Shown piece by piece: positions 9,033-16,918 of a stretch of 58,637 nt of DNA. The number at the start of each line of letters is the position of its first letter. Within the stretch, counting starts at the first letter, position 1. Source of the stretch: Lentzea indica (GTDB lineage Bacteria > Actinomycetota > Actinomycetes > Mycobacteriales > Pseudonocardiaceae); the NCBI RefSeq assembly GCF_012184385.1, contig NZ_VSRL01000032.1:1-58637 (forward strand). Direction: 5' to 3'. A model generated the notes under the pieces. That model worked only from the letters and a program-made list of their open reading frames with translations. It searched no databases and had not been told where the DNA came from. A program made the translations under genes and the position numbers.

Positions 9033-9608
9033 ATGACGGTGACGGTGGTGGGCATCGGCGGCTCGATCAGGTCCGACTCGCAGTCCGAACGGGCGCTGCG
9101 GGTGGCCCTGGAGGGTGCCCGCGAGCTCGGTGCGAGCACGATCCAATACAGCGGCCCCGAGCTGGTACTCCCGTTCTACGACCCGTCTGTTCCAGAACGC
9201 ACGGACGTCGCCAAGAGGATGGTCGAGGACCTGCGCAAGGCCGACGGCGTGATCCTCGTGTCGCCCGGCTACCACGGCACCGTGTCCGGCCTGGTCAAGA
9301 ACGCCCTCGACTACATCGAGGACCTGCGTGACGACGACCGCCCGTACCTCGACGGCCGCGCGGTGGGCACCATCACCGCCGCGTACGGCTGGCAGGCCGC
9401 GGTGAACACGCTCGCGGCGGTCCGCTCGATCGTGCACGCGCTGCGCGGCTGGCCGACGCCGCTCGGTGCCGCGATCAACTCCGCGCAGGTCAAGTTCGAC
9501 GGCGACGGCGCCTGCTCGGACGACGACGTCGACCGCAACCTCAGGATGATCGGCCGCCAGGTCGTCGAGTTCGCGCGGCGGCAGGCGTCTCATCTCGACG
9601 TGAACTGA
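9033..9608 (+). CDS. NADPH-dependent FMN reductase family protein
   Basis: 191 residues, flavodoxin-like fold. GIGGSIRSDSQSERAL at the N-terminus is the FMN-phosphate loop and LVSPGYHGTVSGLVKNALDY is the signature of NADPH-dependent FMN reductases (SsuE/ArsH/chromate reductase group). Supplies reduced flavin or reduces quinones/metals. ATG at 9033 follows GGAAGGA; an in-frame ATG upstream (8991) would place the ribosome site inside the gene. Neighbours are oxidative-stress genes. Confidence 0.85.
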   Translation: MTVTVVGIGGSIRSDSQSERALRVALEGARELGASTIQYSGPELVLPFYDPSVPERTDVAKRMVEDLRKADGVILVSPGYHGTVSGLVKNALDYIEDLRDDDRPYLDGRAVGTITAAYGWQAAVNTLAAVRSIVHALRGWPTPLGAAINSAQVKFDGDGACSDDDVDRNLRMIGRQVVEFARRQASHLDVN

Positions 9609-9613
9609 CTCAC
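9600..9613. promoter_or_regulatory. Candidate CRP/GlxR box before ohr
   Basis: GTGA-ACTGAC-TCAC with flanking C and G, matching the palindromic core GTGA-N6-TCAC. It overlaps the stop of the flavin reductase and is centred about 80 bases before the ohr start. A crp gene is in this window. Match is seen; function is inference. Confidence 0.4.
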
Positions 9614-9649
9614 GATCGGGCAGATAAGTCGTGTGCGATCCGTTCTAAC

Positions 9650-9668
9650 CAGTGAGTAACAACCACTG
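9650..9668. promoter_or_regulatory. Imperfect inverted repeat upstream of ohr
   Basis: CAGTG ... CACTG with a 9-base AT-rich centre, 18 bases before the ohr start codon. Position suits an operator or part of the promoter. No OhrR gene is found nearby. Confidence 0.3.
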
Positions 9669-9685
9669 ACTCAAGGGAGAGCGGA

Positions 9686-10108
9686 ATGGAAGCGCTGTAC
9701 ACGGCCGAGGCGACTGCTTACGGCGAAGGCCGCAACGGCGAGGTTCGTTCCTCCGACGGTGTGATCGACGAGGTGCTGTCGGTCCCGAAGGAGATGGGCG
9801 GCCCCGGCGGCGACGCGACCAACCCGGAGCAGCTGTTCGCGGCCGGTTACGCGGCCTGCTTCAACTCCGCCCTCGCCGCCGTCGCGCGCGCGGGCAAGAT
9901 TCAGCTCGCTTCTTCTGAGGTAACCGCCAAGGTGGGGATCGGCTCGAACGGCGCCGGCGGCTTCCAGCTGACCGTCGAGCTCGCCGTGAACATCCCCGGC
10001 TTTGACAAGGCGGTCGCGGAGAAGCTCGTCGAGCAGGCCCACCAGGTTTGCCCGTACTCCAACGCGACGCGCGGCAACATCGAGGTGGCGATCACCGTCA
10101 CCGTCTGA
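9686..10108 (+). CDS. ohr: Organic hydroperoxide resistance protein
   Basis: 140 residues, OsmC/Ohr fold. Reduces organic hydroperoxides to alcohols using a reactive cysteine recycled by lipoyl proteins. Both redox cysteines are present: Cys58 in AAGYAACF and Cys122 in VCPYSNATRGN, the Ohr (not OsmC) pattern. ATG at 9686 follows AGGGAGAGC. Directly upstream of dps, and probably co-transcribed with it (16 bases apart). The usual MarR-type OhrR is not in the window. Confidence 0.95.
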   Translation: MEALYTAEATAYGEGRNGEVRSSDGVIDEVLSVPKEMGGPGGDATNPEQLFAAGYAACFNSALAAVARAGKIQLASSEVTAKVGIGSNGAGGFQLTVELAVNIPGFDKAVAEKLVEQAHQVCPYSNATRGNIEVAITVTV

Positions 10109-10124
10109 GGAGGCGCGTTCGACC

Positions 10125-10601
10125 ATGGCCAAGAACCCGATCACCAGCCCACTCGCTGACGGCGACCGCGACGCGGTCGGAGCAGTGCTGCAGGCGACAC
10201 TCGTCGACCTCGTCGACCTGTCCCTGATCGGGAAGCAGGCGCACTGGAACGTGATCGGCAAGAACTTCCGCAGCGTCCACCTCCAGCTCGACGAACTGGT
10301 CACCACGGCGCGCAACGCCGCCGACCAGGTCGCCGAACGGGCGGCCGCTCTCGGCGTCACGCCGAACGGCACGGCGAAGACCATCGCCGCGTCGTCCGGC
10401 GTGCCCGAGATCGAGACCGGCTGGCTGAAGGAGGAGCAGGTCGTCACCGCGATCACGTCCTCGCTGGGCAAGCTCATCACCCGCATGCGCACCCGCATCG
10501 ACGAGACCGACAAGCCGGACCTCGTCACCCAGGACCTGCTGATCGGCATCACGCAGGAACTGGAGCAGGCGCACTGGATGTGGCAGGCCCAGGCCGCCTA
10601 G
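10125..10601 (+). CDS. dps: Dps ferritin-like DNA-binding protein
   Basis: 158 residues. Forms a 12-subunit shell that oxidises iron with peroxide and protects DNA. The inter-subunit ferroxidase ligands are all present with family spacing: His40, His52, Asp67, Glu71. ATG at 10125 follows GAGGAGG, which overlaps the ohr stop. A longer open frame starts inside ohr and is rejected. Short N-terminal tail without a lysine-rich stretch, so DNA binding may be weak. Confidence 0.93.
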   Translation: MAKNPITSPLADGDRDAVGAVLQATLVDLVDLSLIGKQAHWNVIGKNFRSVHLQLDELVTTARNAADQVAERAAALGVTPNGTAKTIAASSGVPEIETGWLKEEQVVTAITSSLGKLITRMRTRIDETDKPDLVTQDLLIGITQELEQAHWMWQAQAA

Positions 10602-11494
10602 TTCATGAGTTGACGGACGGCCCGCTCCTCGATGGAGCGGGCCTCGTCCACAAGATCAGCCAGTTCGTCGTAGTCGCCGCCTTGGGCGATCTTCGACCAG
10701 AGCGCGCCGGACTTCATTAAGTCGTCCGCGCCCGGCAGTCCGACCTCGTTGAGAAACTCCGCGTACAACGGCCGGGTTGCGCCCGGTCCCGTGTACTCGA
10801 CCTCCAGGCAGTCGTGCAGCCGCTGCCTCACGAACCCAGGGTCGTCTGCCCAGCGCTGGCTCCAGCCCTTCTTCCCCTTGTCGCGCAACTCCTTCGCGAG
10901 CTTGCGCATGCCGGAGAAGCCGAAGTTCACGTCGAAGTTGTTGCCCAGCACCGGCCCGGTGAGGTGCTCGCACGTCATCCGCACCGCGGCCGCCACGTCC
11001 GGCTCGCCGGTGCGTTCGCCGATGCTGATCATCTCGTGCTTGCCCCGGCCCCAGCTGGTCATGAACTCGGCGAGCGGCTGGGTGTGCGTGCCGTGGTTGT
11101 GCACGGTGACCGTGTCGTCGTCCACGCCGAGCACACCGACCGGGTGCTTCTCCTTGCCGAGCAAGCAGATCACCGGCCCGTCGGCTGAGCGCAACTGCTG
11201 TTCCGCCTTGCGCGCGGACGTCGTGGACGTGACATCGTGGGCGATGTTCGCGTGCATGAGCGCGGTCGGGATGAACGGTGCCGGGTGGTGCCGCGCGACG
11301 ATCGTCATCGTGGGCGTGTGGCCCTTGTACTCGAAGACGAAGTACATGAACCCGATGCCGCCGGCGAGCCCCGCCAGCATCGCCTCCGACCACTTGCCAC
11401 CCAGGACTTCTCGAAGCAGCCCCGAGTCGTGCATCTGCGCCGACCGCGAGTCCTGCTTCCGCCCGTCCGGCCGGCCTTTCTCCTGCTCGGTCAT
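10598..11494 (-). CDS. BtrH-like (BtrH_N/DUF4872) protein
   Basis: 298 residues. The N-terminal part (LLREVLGGKWSEAMLAGLAGGIGFMYFVFEY and PFIPTALMHANIAHDV) resembles the butirosin BtrH N-terminal domain, and the second half (PLAEFMTSWGRGKHEMISI, AEFLNEVGLPG) the DUF4872 region. BtrH transfers an acyl side chain from a carrier protein in aminoglycoside synthesis; the many genomic relatives outside such clusters have no known role and no biosynthetic genes lie near here. ATG at 11494 was chosen since residues before it are unlike protein; the open frame extends much further upstream. Convergent with dps (4-base overlap). Confidence 0.6.
   Translation of the reverse strand: MTEQEKGRPDGRKQDSRSAQMHDSGLLREVLGGKWSEAMLAGLAGGIGFMYFVFEYKGHTPTMTIVARHHPAPFIPTALMHANIAHDVTSTTSARKAEQQLRSADGPVICLLGKEKHPVGVLGVDDDTVTVHNHGTHTQPLAEFMTSWGRGKHEMISIGERTGEPDVAAAVRMTCEHLTGPVLGNNFDVNFGFSGMRKLAKELRDKGKKGWSQRWADDPGFVRQRLHDCLEVEYTGPGATRPLYAEFLNEVGLPGADDLMKSGALWSKIAQGGDYDELADLVDEARSIEERAVRQLMN
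10619..10643. terminator. Hairpin between convergent dps and BtrH-like genes
   Basis: Perfect 10-bp stem GGCCCGCTCC/GGAGCGGGCC with a 5-base loop just after the dps stop. It lies inside the last codons of the convergent gene and lacks a T-run. Confidence 0.55.
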
Positions 11495-11684
11495 GGCGTG
11501 CCTATCGCGGGCATCTTGCCCGGCGTTTCCGACATCGTTCTCGGCATGTGGCGGGTCGACATCGTCCCCCGGGCACCGTTGACGGGTCACCGTCCCCGGC
11601 ATGTCACGGTCACCGATCTGACCGTGCCCACCGCCCCCCGCGCGCTTCCTCCTGGCGCAACGCGCGAACCTTCGTTTCGGTTCC

Positions 11685-11754
11685 CGAGTTGTCCACAGGC
11701 TACCCGAATCCGGATAACCCCAGGTCAGCGAACCGGCAGCCTGTGGACAACTCG
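11685..11754. repeat. 17-bp perfect inverted repeat carrying two DnaA-box-like sequences
   Basis: Arms CGAGTTGTCCACAGGCT (11685-11701) and its exact complement (11738-11754) are separated by 36 bases. Each arm holds TTGTCCACA, the actinobacterial DnaA-box consensus, in opposite orientation. It lies in the 275-base gap between the S9 peptidase stop and the BtrH-like start (both minus strand), where I see no gene. It may be a terminator, a protein-binding site or a dispersed repeat. Confidence 0.7.
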
Positions 11755-11769
11755 CGATCAAGGCCGGAC

Positions 11770-13575
11770 CTACTTGGCGAGGTGCCGCCTCGCGAAGTCG
11801 ACCTCGGCCGCCGTCTGTCGCATGGTCTCGGCGACCACCAACGAGCCGTGGCCCGCGTCGTAGCGATACATCTCGTAGGCGTGGCCGCGGCCCGCGAGCG
11901 CGTCGAGGTAGTTGTCGATCTGCCGGATCGGGCAGCGCGGGTCGTTCTCGCCCGCGAGGATCAGCACCGGCGCGGTGACCTGATCGACGTACGTGAGCGG
12001 CGAGCACTCCTTGTACAGGTCAGGCAGATCCTCCGGCGACCCGCCGAACAGCGCCCTGTCGAACGCGCGCAGCGGTTCCATCTCGTCCTCGTACGCGGCG
12101 AAGTAGTCGGCGACGGGGACGCCCGCGATGCCGACGGTCCAGCGTTCCGGCTGGACGCCGATGCCGAGCAGGGTCAGGTAGCCGCCCCACGAGGCGCCGC
12201 TGAGGACCGACTTCGACGGGTCCGTGAGCCCGGACTGGACCGCCCAGTCGTGCACGGCGGCGATGTCCTCGAGCTCGGTGAGACCCGGCCTGCCCTCGAT
12301 GGCGTCACGCCACTTCGAGCCGTAGCCGCTGGAGCCGCGGTAGTTCACGTGCACGGTGGCGAACCCGGCGTCCAGCCACACCGCGCGGTACGCGGAGAAG
12401 CGGTCCTCGTCGGAGGAGTGCGGGCCGCCGTGGATCAGGAAGACCGTCGGGAACGGACCTTCCCCGGAAGGCTTGGAGATCAGCGCGTGGACGTCGCCGA
12501 CGAAGACGTCTTCGAGCTTCTCCGAGGTCGCGGGTTTGGCGCCCTGCGGCTCGACCAGGACGCGCTCGGTGCCGTCGGTGGCCAGCGCGCGGATCACCGT
12601 GGACTTCTCGGCGGACGACCACGAGTACTCGACGGTGCCGTCCGGGCGCACGCCCGCGGAGCCGATCACGCCGGGCGCGGTGTCCAGAGCGGACAGCACG
12701 CCGGTCGCGAGGTCGTAACGGTGCACCGTGTTGCGGGCGTGGTGGGTGTGCACGATCAGCAACCCGGACGCGTCCGGGTACCAGTCGGCGGCGACCTCAC
12801 CCGGCAGGTCGAGGACGATCTCCCGCTCGGTGTCGGCGGCGACGTCCCAGATCAGCAACTCCTCACGGCCGCGGCGCTCGTGCACCACCAACAGCCGCTG
12901 GTCGCCGCGCACCGGGCTGAACGAGACGGCGTCCAGACCCTTGCCCTTGCCGTCCCACTTCTCGGCGACCGTCTCGCCGTTCTCCGCGTTGAGCGCGCGC
13001 AGGGCCATGTGCCGGTTGTCGCCGTGCTCGGAGTGCGCGATCACGACCAGCGACTCGTCCTTGGACAGCGCGGACACGCCGGCGTCGTTCACGTGCTGGT
13101 AGAGCACCTCGGACTTCCCGTTGCGCGACAACCAGACCGTGGTGCCGTCATCGGTCGACGCGGCCACCGCCGTCACGTTCCTGCCGATCTCCAGACCTGC
13201 CGGGTACCCAGGCGTCACGTCAGGGACAGCGGGCTCGGCCTTGCTGCCGTCAGCATTGAACGGCTCGCGCACCCAGACGCCGAACTCGTCGCCGTCGTGG
13301 TCGTCGAACCACCAGATCTCGGTGCCGTCCGGGTTCAACGTGGCGTGAGACGTGCCGTTCGGGCGGTCGGTGACCTTGCGGTGCTCGTCCTTCGCGCGGT
13401 CCCAGGCGTAGATCTCCCACACGCCGCTCGCGTTGGAGACGTACAGCGTGCGGTCCGGTGCGTCGTCGGCCCAGCCGGGCAGGCTCATCCTGGGAGCGGT
13501 GAACCGCTCGCGCCACCGGGTCTCGGCGGCCGGATCTTCGAAAAGCCGGTCCGGAACGTTCGGAGAAGGGTGCAT
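11770..13575 (-). CDS. Prolyl-oligopeptidase family (S9) serine peptidase
   Basis: 601 residues: an N-terminal seven-bladed beta-propeller (repeats such as LNPDGTEIWWFDDHDGDEFGVW) to about residue 340, then an alpha/beta hydrolase domain. GASWGGYLTLL carries the catalytic Ser, ILAGENDPRCPIRQ the Asp and YDAGHGS the His. Cleaves short peptides, acylaminoacyl- or dipeptidyl-type. No signal peptide, so cytoplasmic. ATG at 13575 has GAAGGG 5 bases before it; the in-frame GTG at 13581 would sit on that site. An AAGGGTG/CACCCTT inverted repeat spans the start. Confidence 0.92.
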   Translation of the reverse strand: MHPSPNVPDRLFEDPAAETRWRERFTAPRMSLPGWADDAPDRTLYVSNASGVWEIYAWDRAKDEHRKVTDRPNGTSHATLNPDGTEIWWFDDHDGDEFGVWVREPFNADGSKAEPAVPDVTPGYPAGLEIGRNVTAVAASTDDGTTVWLSRNGKSEVLYQHVNDAGVSALSKDESLVVIAHSEHGDNRHMALRALNAENGETVAEKWDGKGKGLDAVSFSPVRGDQRLLVVHERRGREELLIWDVAADTEREIVLDLPGEVAADWYPDASGLLIVHTHHARNTVHRYDLATGVLSALDTAPGVIGSAGVRPDGTVEYSWSSAEKSTVIRALATDGTERVLVEPQGAKPATSEKLEDVFVGDVHALISKPSGEGPFPTVFLIHGGPHSSDEDRFSAYRAVWLDAGFATVHVNYRGSSGYGSKWRDAIEGRPGLTELEDIAAVHDWAVQSGLTDPSKSVLSGASWGGYLTLLGIGVQPERWTVGIAGVPVADYFAAYEDEMEPLRAFDRALFGGSPEDLPDLYKECSPLTYVDQVTAPVLILAGENDPRCPIRQIDNYLDALAGRGHAYEMYRYDAGHGSLVVAETMRQTAAEVDFARRHLAK

Positions 13576-13623
13576 GGTCACCCTTCAACACTAGAGTCAC
13601 CGGTGGTTCTAGGGGGATCTGAG

Positions 13624-14184
13624 ATGACACAACCGCCACAGTGGGGAGGGCGGCCACCTGCGCGGCCGCCGCATCCACCGCAGGGGTATCCGCAGCAAGC
13701 ACCTCCGACGTATCAGCAGCAGCCCTGGCCAGGCTGGCTGCCGCCGAAGCCGCCGCACCTCACGATCCTGGCGATCCTCAACTGGATCCTGGCCATCGGC
13801 CTGCTGGTCATCGCCGCGTTCGTGCTCATGAGCTTCCTGATGTCCGGCGCCACGCTGATCGTCGGCATCCTGCTCGCGGCCGTCGTCGCAGGGTTCGGGG
13901 TGCTGAACGCCCTGGGCGCGTTGTCGGTCAACCACCCGCACTTCCCGAACACGACCGCCTCGCAGGTGGCGGGCATCTTCACCGGGCTGGTGCTGGCGGT
14001 GGCGCTGTTCCGCTCGGTCAGCCGCGGCGTCGCCGAGCTCGTTCCGTCGATGGCATCGGCCGTACTGCTGGCGGTGTGCATCTTCAGCCTCGTCCTGGCG
14101 ACGCGACCGGCCGTGAAGCGGTGGATCGTGGCGAAGCACCAGCTGTCGTTGTCGCAGGGGCACGTCCAGAGGAACCGCCGATGA
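13624..14184 (+). CDS. Proline-rich membrane protein of unknown function
   Basis: 186 residues. A cytoplasmic Pro/Gln/Tyr-rich head (about residues 1-45, with QGYPQQAPPTYQQQPWP) is followed by four hydrophobic segments (LAILNWILAIGLLVIAAFVLMSF, LIVGILLAAVVAGFGVLNAL, VAGIFTGLVLAVALF, SAVLLAVCIFSLVLA) and a basic tail. This head-plus-helices layout is common in actinobacterial proteins of unknown role. ATG at 13624 follows GGGGGATCTGAG. ATGA overlap couples it to the next gene. Divergent from the S9 peptidase. Confidence 0.75.
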   Translation: MTQPPQWGGRPPARPPHPPQGYPQQAPPTYQQQPWPGWLPPKPPHLTILAILNWILAIGLLVIAAFVLMSFLMSGATLIVGILLAAVVAGFGVLNALGALSVNHPHFPNTTASQVAGIFTGLVLAVALFRSVSRGVAELVPSMASAVLLAVCIFSLVLATRPAVKRWIVAKHQLSLSQGHVQRNRR

Positions 14185-14629
14185 CCTTCGAACTGGCCCA
14201 GGTCAACATCTCACGACTGCTGGCGCCGCTGGACAGTCCGCAGCTCAAGGAGTTCGTCGACGCGCTCGACCTGGTGAACGCGGTCGCGGACGCCGCACCC
14301 GGCTTCCGCTGGCGGTTGCAGGGCGAGGCGGGTGACGCGACCGCGATCCGCGTCTTCGACGACGACTGGCTGATCGTGAACATGTCCGTGTGGGAGTCGC
14401 CGGAGGCGTTGCTGGCCTACGTCTACGGCGACGCCCACCGGGCTGTGCTGCGCGGCCGGCGCCAGTGGTTCCACCACCCGGTCGAGGCGATGACCGCGCT
14501 GTGGTGGGTGCCCGAAGGTCACCGGCCGTCCGTTGCGGAGCCGAGGAACGCCTGGTGCACCTGCGTTCCCACGGCCCTTCGTCCCACGTGTTCACGCTGA
14601 AGCAGACCTACGGCGCGACGTCCGCGTAG
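14181..14629 (+). pseudogene. DUF3291 protein with apparent one-base frameshift
   Basis: Starts at an ATG overlapping the upstream stop. The frame reads a DUF3291-type protein (FELAQVNISRLLAPLDSPQL, DDWLIVNMSVWESPEALLAY, WFHHPVEAMTALWWVPEGHRP) up to SVAE, then degenerates. The expected end, EERLVHLRSHGPSSHVFTLK and QTYGA, continues in another frame and stops at 14627-14629. Adding one G at 14540/14541 restores AEAEERLVHL. DUF3291 proteins are small heme-oxygenase/monooxygenase-fold proteins of unknown role, about 150 residues; the repaired product would be about that. Either a sequencing error or a true lesion. Overlaps the convergent lyase gene by 22 bases. Confidence 0.75.
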
Positions 14630-15363
14630 CTGGTGCCGAGCTTGGCGTTGTTCAGCCAGGCCGTGGCGCGCCCGCTGTTGGGGCCCGACCGGTAGACACC
14701 CCACTTGGTGTTGACGTGCGTGCCCCACAGCGTGGCGCCGGCGTAGCGCTTCTGCCCGTTGCCGAACGTCTGCTGCACGCCGTTGCGGTACAGCTCGACC
14801 CAGCCGTCGTTGCCGCGGCTGAGCCTGAAGCCGATCACCCAGTCGTTCCACTGCCCGGTCGGGAACGGCACCGTCCAGATGTGCTTGGTGCCGCCGCTCG
14901 GCGCCGTGAGCTGGAAGTGCAGCTTGCCGTCGCCGAGCGTGCGCAGGACGAACGGCCCCGACTTGGGCTGCGACCCGCTCGCCCCCGAGATGTGCAGCTG
15001 GTAGACCGCGATCCAATGTCCGCCGTTGGGGTTGACGTCCCACTTCGCCCGCCAGCCGAAGTAGAACGTCTTGCCCACGTCGGCCGACCCGATCCGGTAG
15101 GGCGAGCCGTTCTTGCGCATGCCCCGGCTCTCGCAGCGCTCCTTGCCGTTCGACCAGTCCCAGGTCTCGTACTTGATCGACGGCCCGTACCGGGGATCAC
15201 TGGCGACGGTGATGCTGCCGGGATCGCGCTCCAGCCCGTCGAACACCGCCGCCGGTCCCTTGGCCGGATCCGCCTCCCACAGCACGTCCGGAAGCGCTTG
15301 GGCCGGGGCCGGCGTGATCAACGCGGCTGTGACGACGGCTGTGAGCGCCCAATGTGCGCGCAT
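14608..15363 (-). CDS. Secreted polysaccharide lyase-like protein
   Basis: 251 residues. ATG at 15363 follows AGAAGGAGA; the longer open frame upstream is rejected. Residues 1-23 are a signal peptide ending AQA. The mature part is a beta-jelly-roll with SNGKERCESRG, FYFGWRAKWDVNPNGGHWIAVYQLHI and NDWVIGFRLSRGNDGWVELYRNG, typical of the heparinase-I-like/alginate-lyase-type polysaccharide lyase superfamily (PF14099-like). Likely cleaves or binds an acidic polysaccharide outside the cell; substrate unknown. Monocistronic by spacing. Confidence 0.75.
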   Translation of the reverse strand: MRAHWALTAVVTAALITPAPAQALPDVLWEADPAKGPAAVFDGLERDPGSITVASDPRYGPSIKYETWDWSNGKERCESRGMRKNGSPYRIGSADVGKTFYFGWRAKWDVNPNGGHWIAVYQLHISGASGSQPKSGPFVLRTLGDGKLHFQLTAPSGGTKHIWTVPFPTGQWNDWVIGFRLSRGNDGWVELYRNGVQQTFGNGQKRYAGATLWGTHVNTKWGVYRSGPNSGRATAWLNNAKLGTSYADVAP

Positions 15364-15507
15364 CAGATCTCCTTCTGTGCAACGCCCGCGGCGAAGGCAT
15401 AGATCGGATGTCTGCGGCGTGATTCGCACGGTATCGGCGATCAATTGATCGCGCCAGGTTTCACCCGCCACTCGAATATCCGGATGGGTGAGAGTTAATG
15501 TTGATGC

Positions 15508-15987
15508 ATGTCCGAAACGATGGATCGCCTCGCCGAGGCTGCCACGTTGGAGGAAGTCCAACAGATCGTCCGCACCACGGCCCGTTCCGCGCTGGCTGCC
15601 CACGGCGCGACGTTGGTGCTGCTGGACGGTGATCTCTGCTATTACGCGGACGAGGACTCGATGAGCCCGCTGTGGAAGGGCCAGCGCTTCCCCGTCGCGA
15701 ACTGCATCAGTGGCTGGGCGATGATCAATCACCAAACCGTGGCGATCAGGGACATCCGCTTCGATTCGAGGATTCCTCAGGAAGCGTATCGGCCGACATT
15801 CGTGCGAAGCCTGCTCATGGCCCCGATCCTGCGCCCCGAACCGATCGGCGCCATCGGCTGCTACTGGGCCGTCCCGCACACCGCGACCCCTGCGGAGATC
15901 GATGCGCTGGAGTCGCTGGCCCGCGCCGCCGGCGACGCGTTGGAACGCTTCCCGGAAGGACTGCCCCCGCGAGGCTTCCTCAACTGA
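15508..15987 (+). CDS. GAF-domain protein
   Basis: 159 residues forming a single GAF domain: FPVANCISGWAMINHQTVAIRDI followed by RPTFVRSLLMAPILRPEPIGAIGCYW is the conserved core. Such stand-alone GAF proteins sense small molecules or redox state, often next to a kinase; none is adjacent. It has a single cysteine in the pocket-forming NCISGW motif and another in IGCYW. ATG at 15508 lacks a strong ribosome site. Its end overlaps the convergent monooxygenase-like gene by 8 bases. Confidence 0.8.
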   Translation: MSETMDRLAEAATLEEVQQIVRTTARSALAAHGATLVLLDGDLCYYADEDSMSPLWKGQRFPVANCISGWAMINHQTVAIRDIRFDSRIPQEAYRPTFVRSLLMAPILRPEPIGAIGCYWAVPHTATPAEIDALESLARAAGDALERFPEGLPPRGFLN

Positions 15988-16276
15988 CGTTCTGGAAGTG
16001 CCGCAGGGTCAACGGCCGCTGCAGGTACTCGTCCTCGTCCGGGAAGGTCACCGGGTCGGTGCGCCAGTTGGGCCCCGCGTAGTTCTCGAGCGCCTGCTCG
16101 TCCCGCCACCGGCTGACGTACTGGACCTTCTGAGGGTCGTCCACATCGACGAGCACCTCGTGTCCTTCGAGACCGTCATAGGTAGCGGGGAACGCCTTGA
16201 CGAGGTCCCGCACCCGTTCGACGAACTCCTGCTCCCGTCCCGGCTTCACGAGCGCCTCGGACACACGCGTCAGCAT
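15980..16276 (-). CDS. Antibiotic biosynthesis monooxygenase (ABM) domain protein
   Basis: 98 residues, dimeric alpha+beta barrel family. LTRVSEALVKPGREQEFVERVR and VQYVSRWRDEQALENYAG are the typical ABM strands and helix. Members oxidise quinol-like or heme substrates without cofactors, or have unknown roles. Only 10 bases separate it from the upstream small membrane protein gene, so they may be one unit. Confidence 0.75.
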   Translation of the reverse strand: MLTRVSEALVKPGREQEFVERVRDLVKAFPATYDGLEGHEVLVDVDDPQKVQYVSRWRDEQALENYAGPNWRTDPVTFPDEDEYLQRPLTLRHFQNVS

Positions 16277-16286
16277 GGCGCCGATC

Positions 16287-16574
16287 TTATTGCCGGCTCA
16301 GCTCTTCGTCGAAGATCCGGTCAACCTGTCCCGACGCCCGCGACAAGGCCTTCACCGCGACGAAGACAACCACAAATCCGGCCGCGGCCGCGACCGTCAT
16401 CCAGGCCGACGTGAGCAGGTAAACGATCGCCAGCGACTGCAACACCACAATGGACTTGGCCGCGATGACGATCCGCGACCTATGGGCAGGATTGACGGCG
16501 GAGGCGGAGTTCATCAGTGCATCTCCCGACTTTTTCAATGATCGCCGAACCACTGCCTTCGTCGTCTCGATCAC
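16287..16574 (-). CDS. Small membrane protein of unknown function
   Basis: Up to 95 residues: a basic amphipathic head, then two hydrophobic segments (IVIAAKSIVVLQSLAIVYLLTS and MTVAAAAGFVVVFVAVKAL) and a charged tail (RIFDEELSRQ). Start could be ATG 16574 or ATG 16514 (MNSASAV...). No family recognised. Promoter region is the roughly 200 bases up to the tRNA terminator, in which I see no other gene. Confidence 0.6.
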   Translation of the reverse strand: MIETTKAVVRRSLKKSGDALMNSASAVNPAHRSRIVIAAKSIVVLQSLAIVYLLTSAWMTVAAAAGFVVVFVAVKALSRASGQVDRIFDEELSRQ

Positions 16575-16777
16575 GAAAGCCGTTACGCACCGTGAGTTGA
16601 AGCATCAACCGTCACTCGTACGGGTTATCGCAACGTGCTCGTTCCGTATAGTTTGGTGCGGAACGGTGGCCCTGCGTCATGAGGACACGGTGACGCCTGT
16701 GGTCGCTCATGTCGAGTCGCGCCACACCATTGAGTGGCTTATCGGGAAGCTTGCTAATGCGTGCTGGTCGGACAAAC

Positions 16778-16823
16778 AAAAATCGGGCCGATTCCATCGT
16801 AAAATGGAATCGGCCCGATTTTT
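16778..16823 (-). terminator. Strong terminator downstream of tRNA-Pro
   Basis: Perfect 19-bp stem (AAAAATCGGGCCGATTCCA and complement) with an 8-base loop, flanked by A and T runs, starting 3 bases past the tRNA 3' end. Symmetric, so it can work in both directions. Confidence 0.85.
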
Positions 16824-16824
16824 T

Positions 16825-16899
<75 letters not shown>

Positions 16900-16918
16900 G
16901 CTGGGAACGAGTAGAACT

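Noticed and set aside
10598..11494. Butirosin-type biosynthetic cluster
   Set aside because: Neighbours are dps and a peptidase; no carrier protein, aminotransferase or glycosyltransferase of such a pathway is present.
11548..13623. Plus-strand frame running from 11548 into the proline-rich membrane gene
   Set aside because: It is antisense to the S9 peptidase; the real gene starts at 13624.
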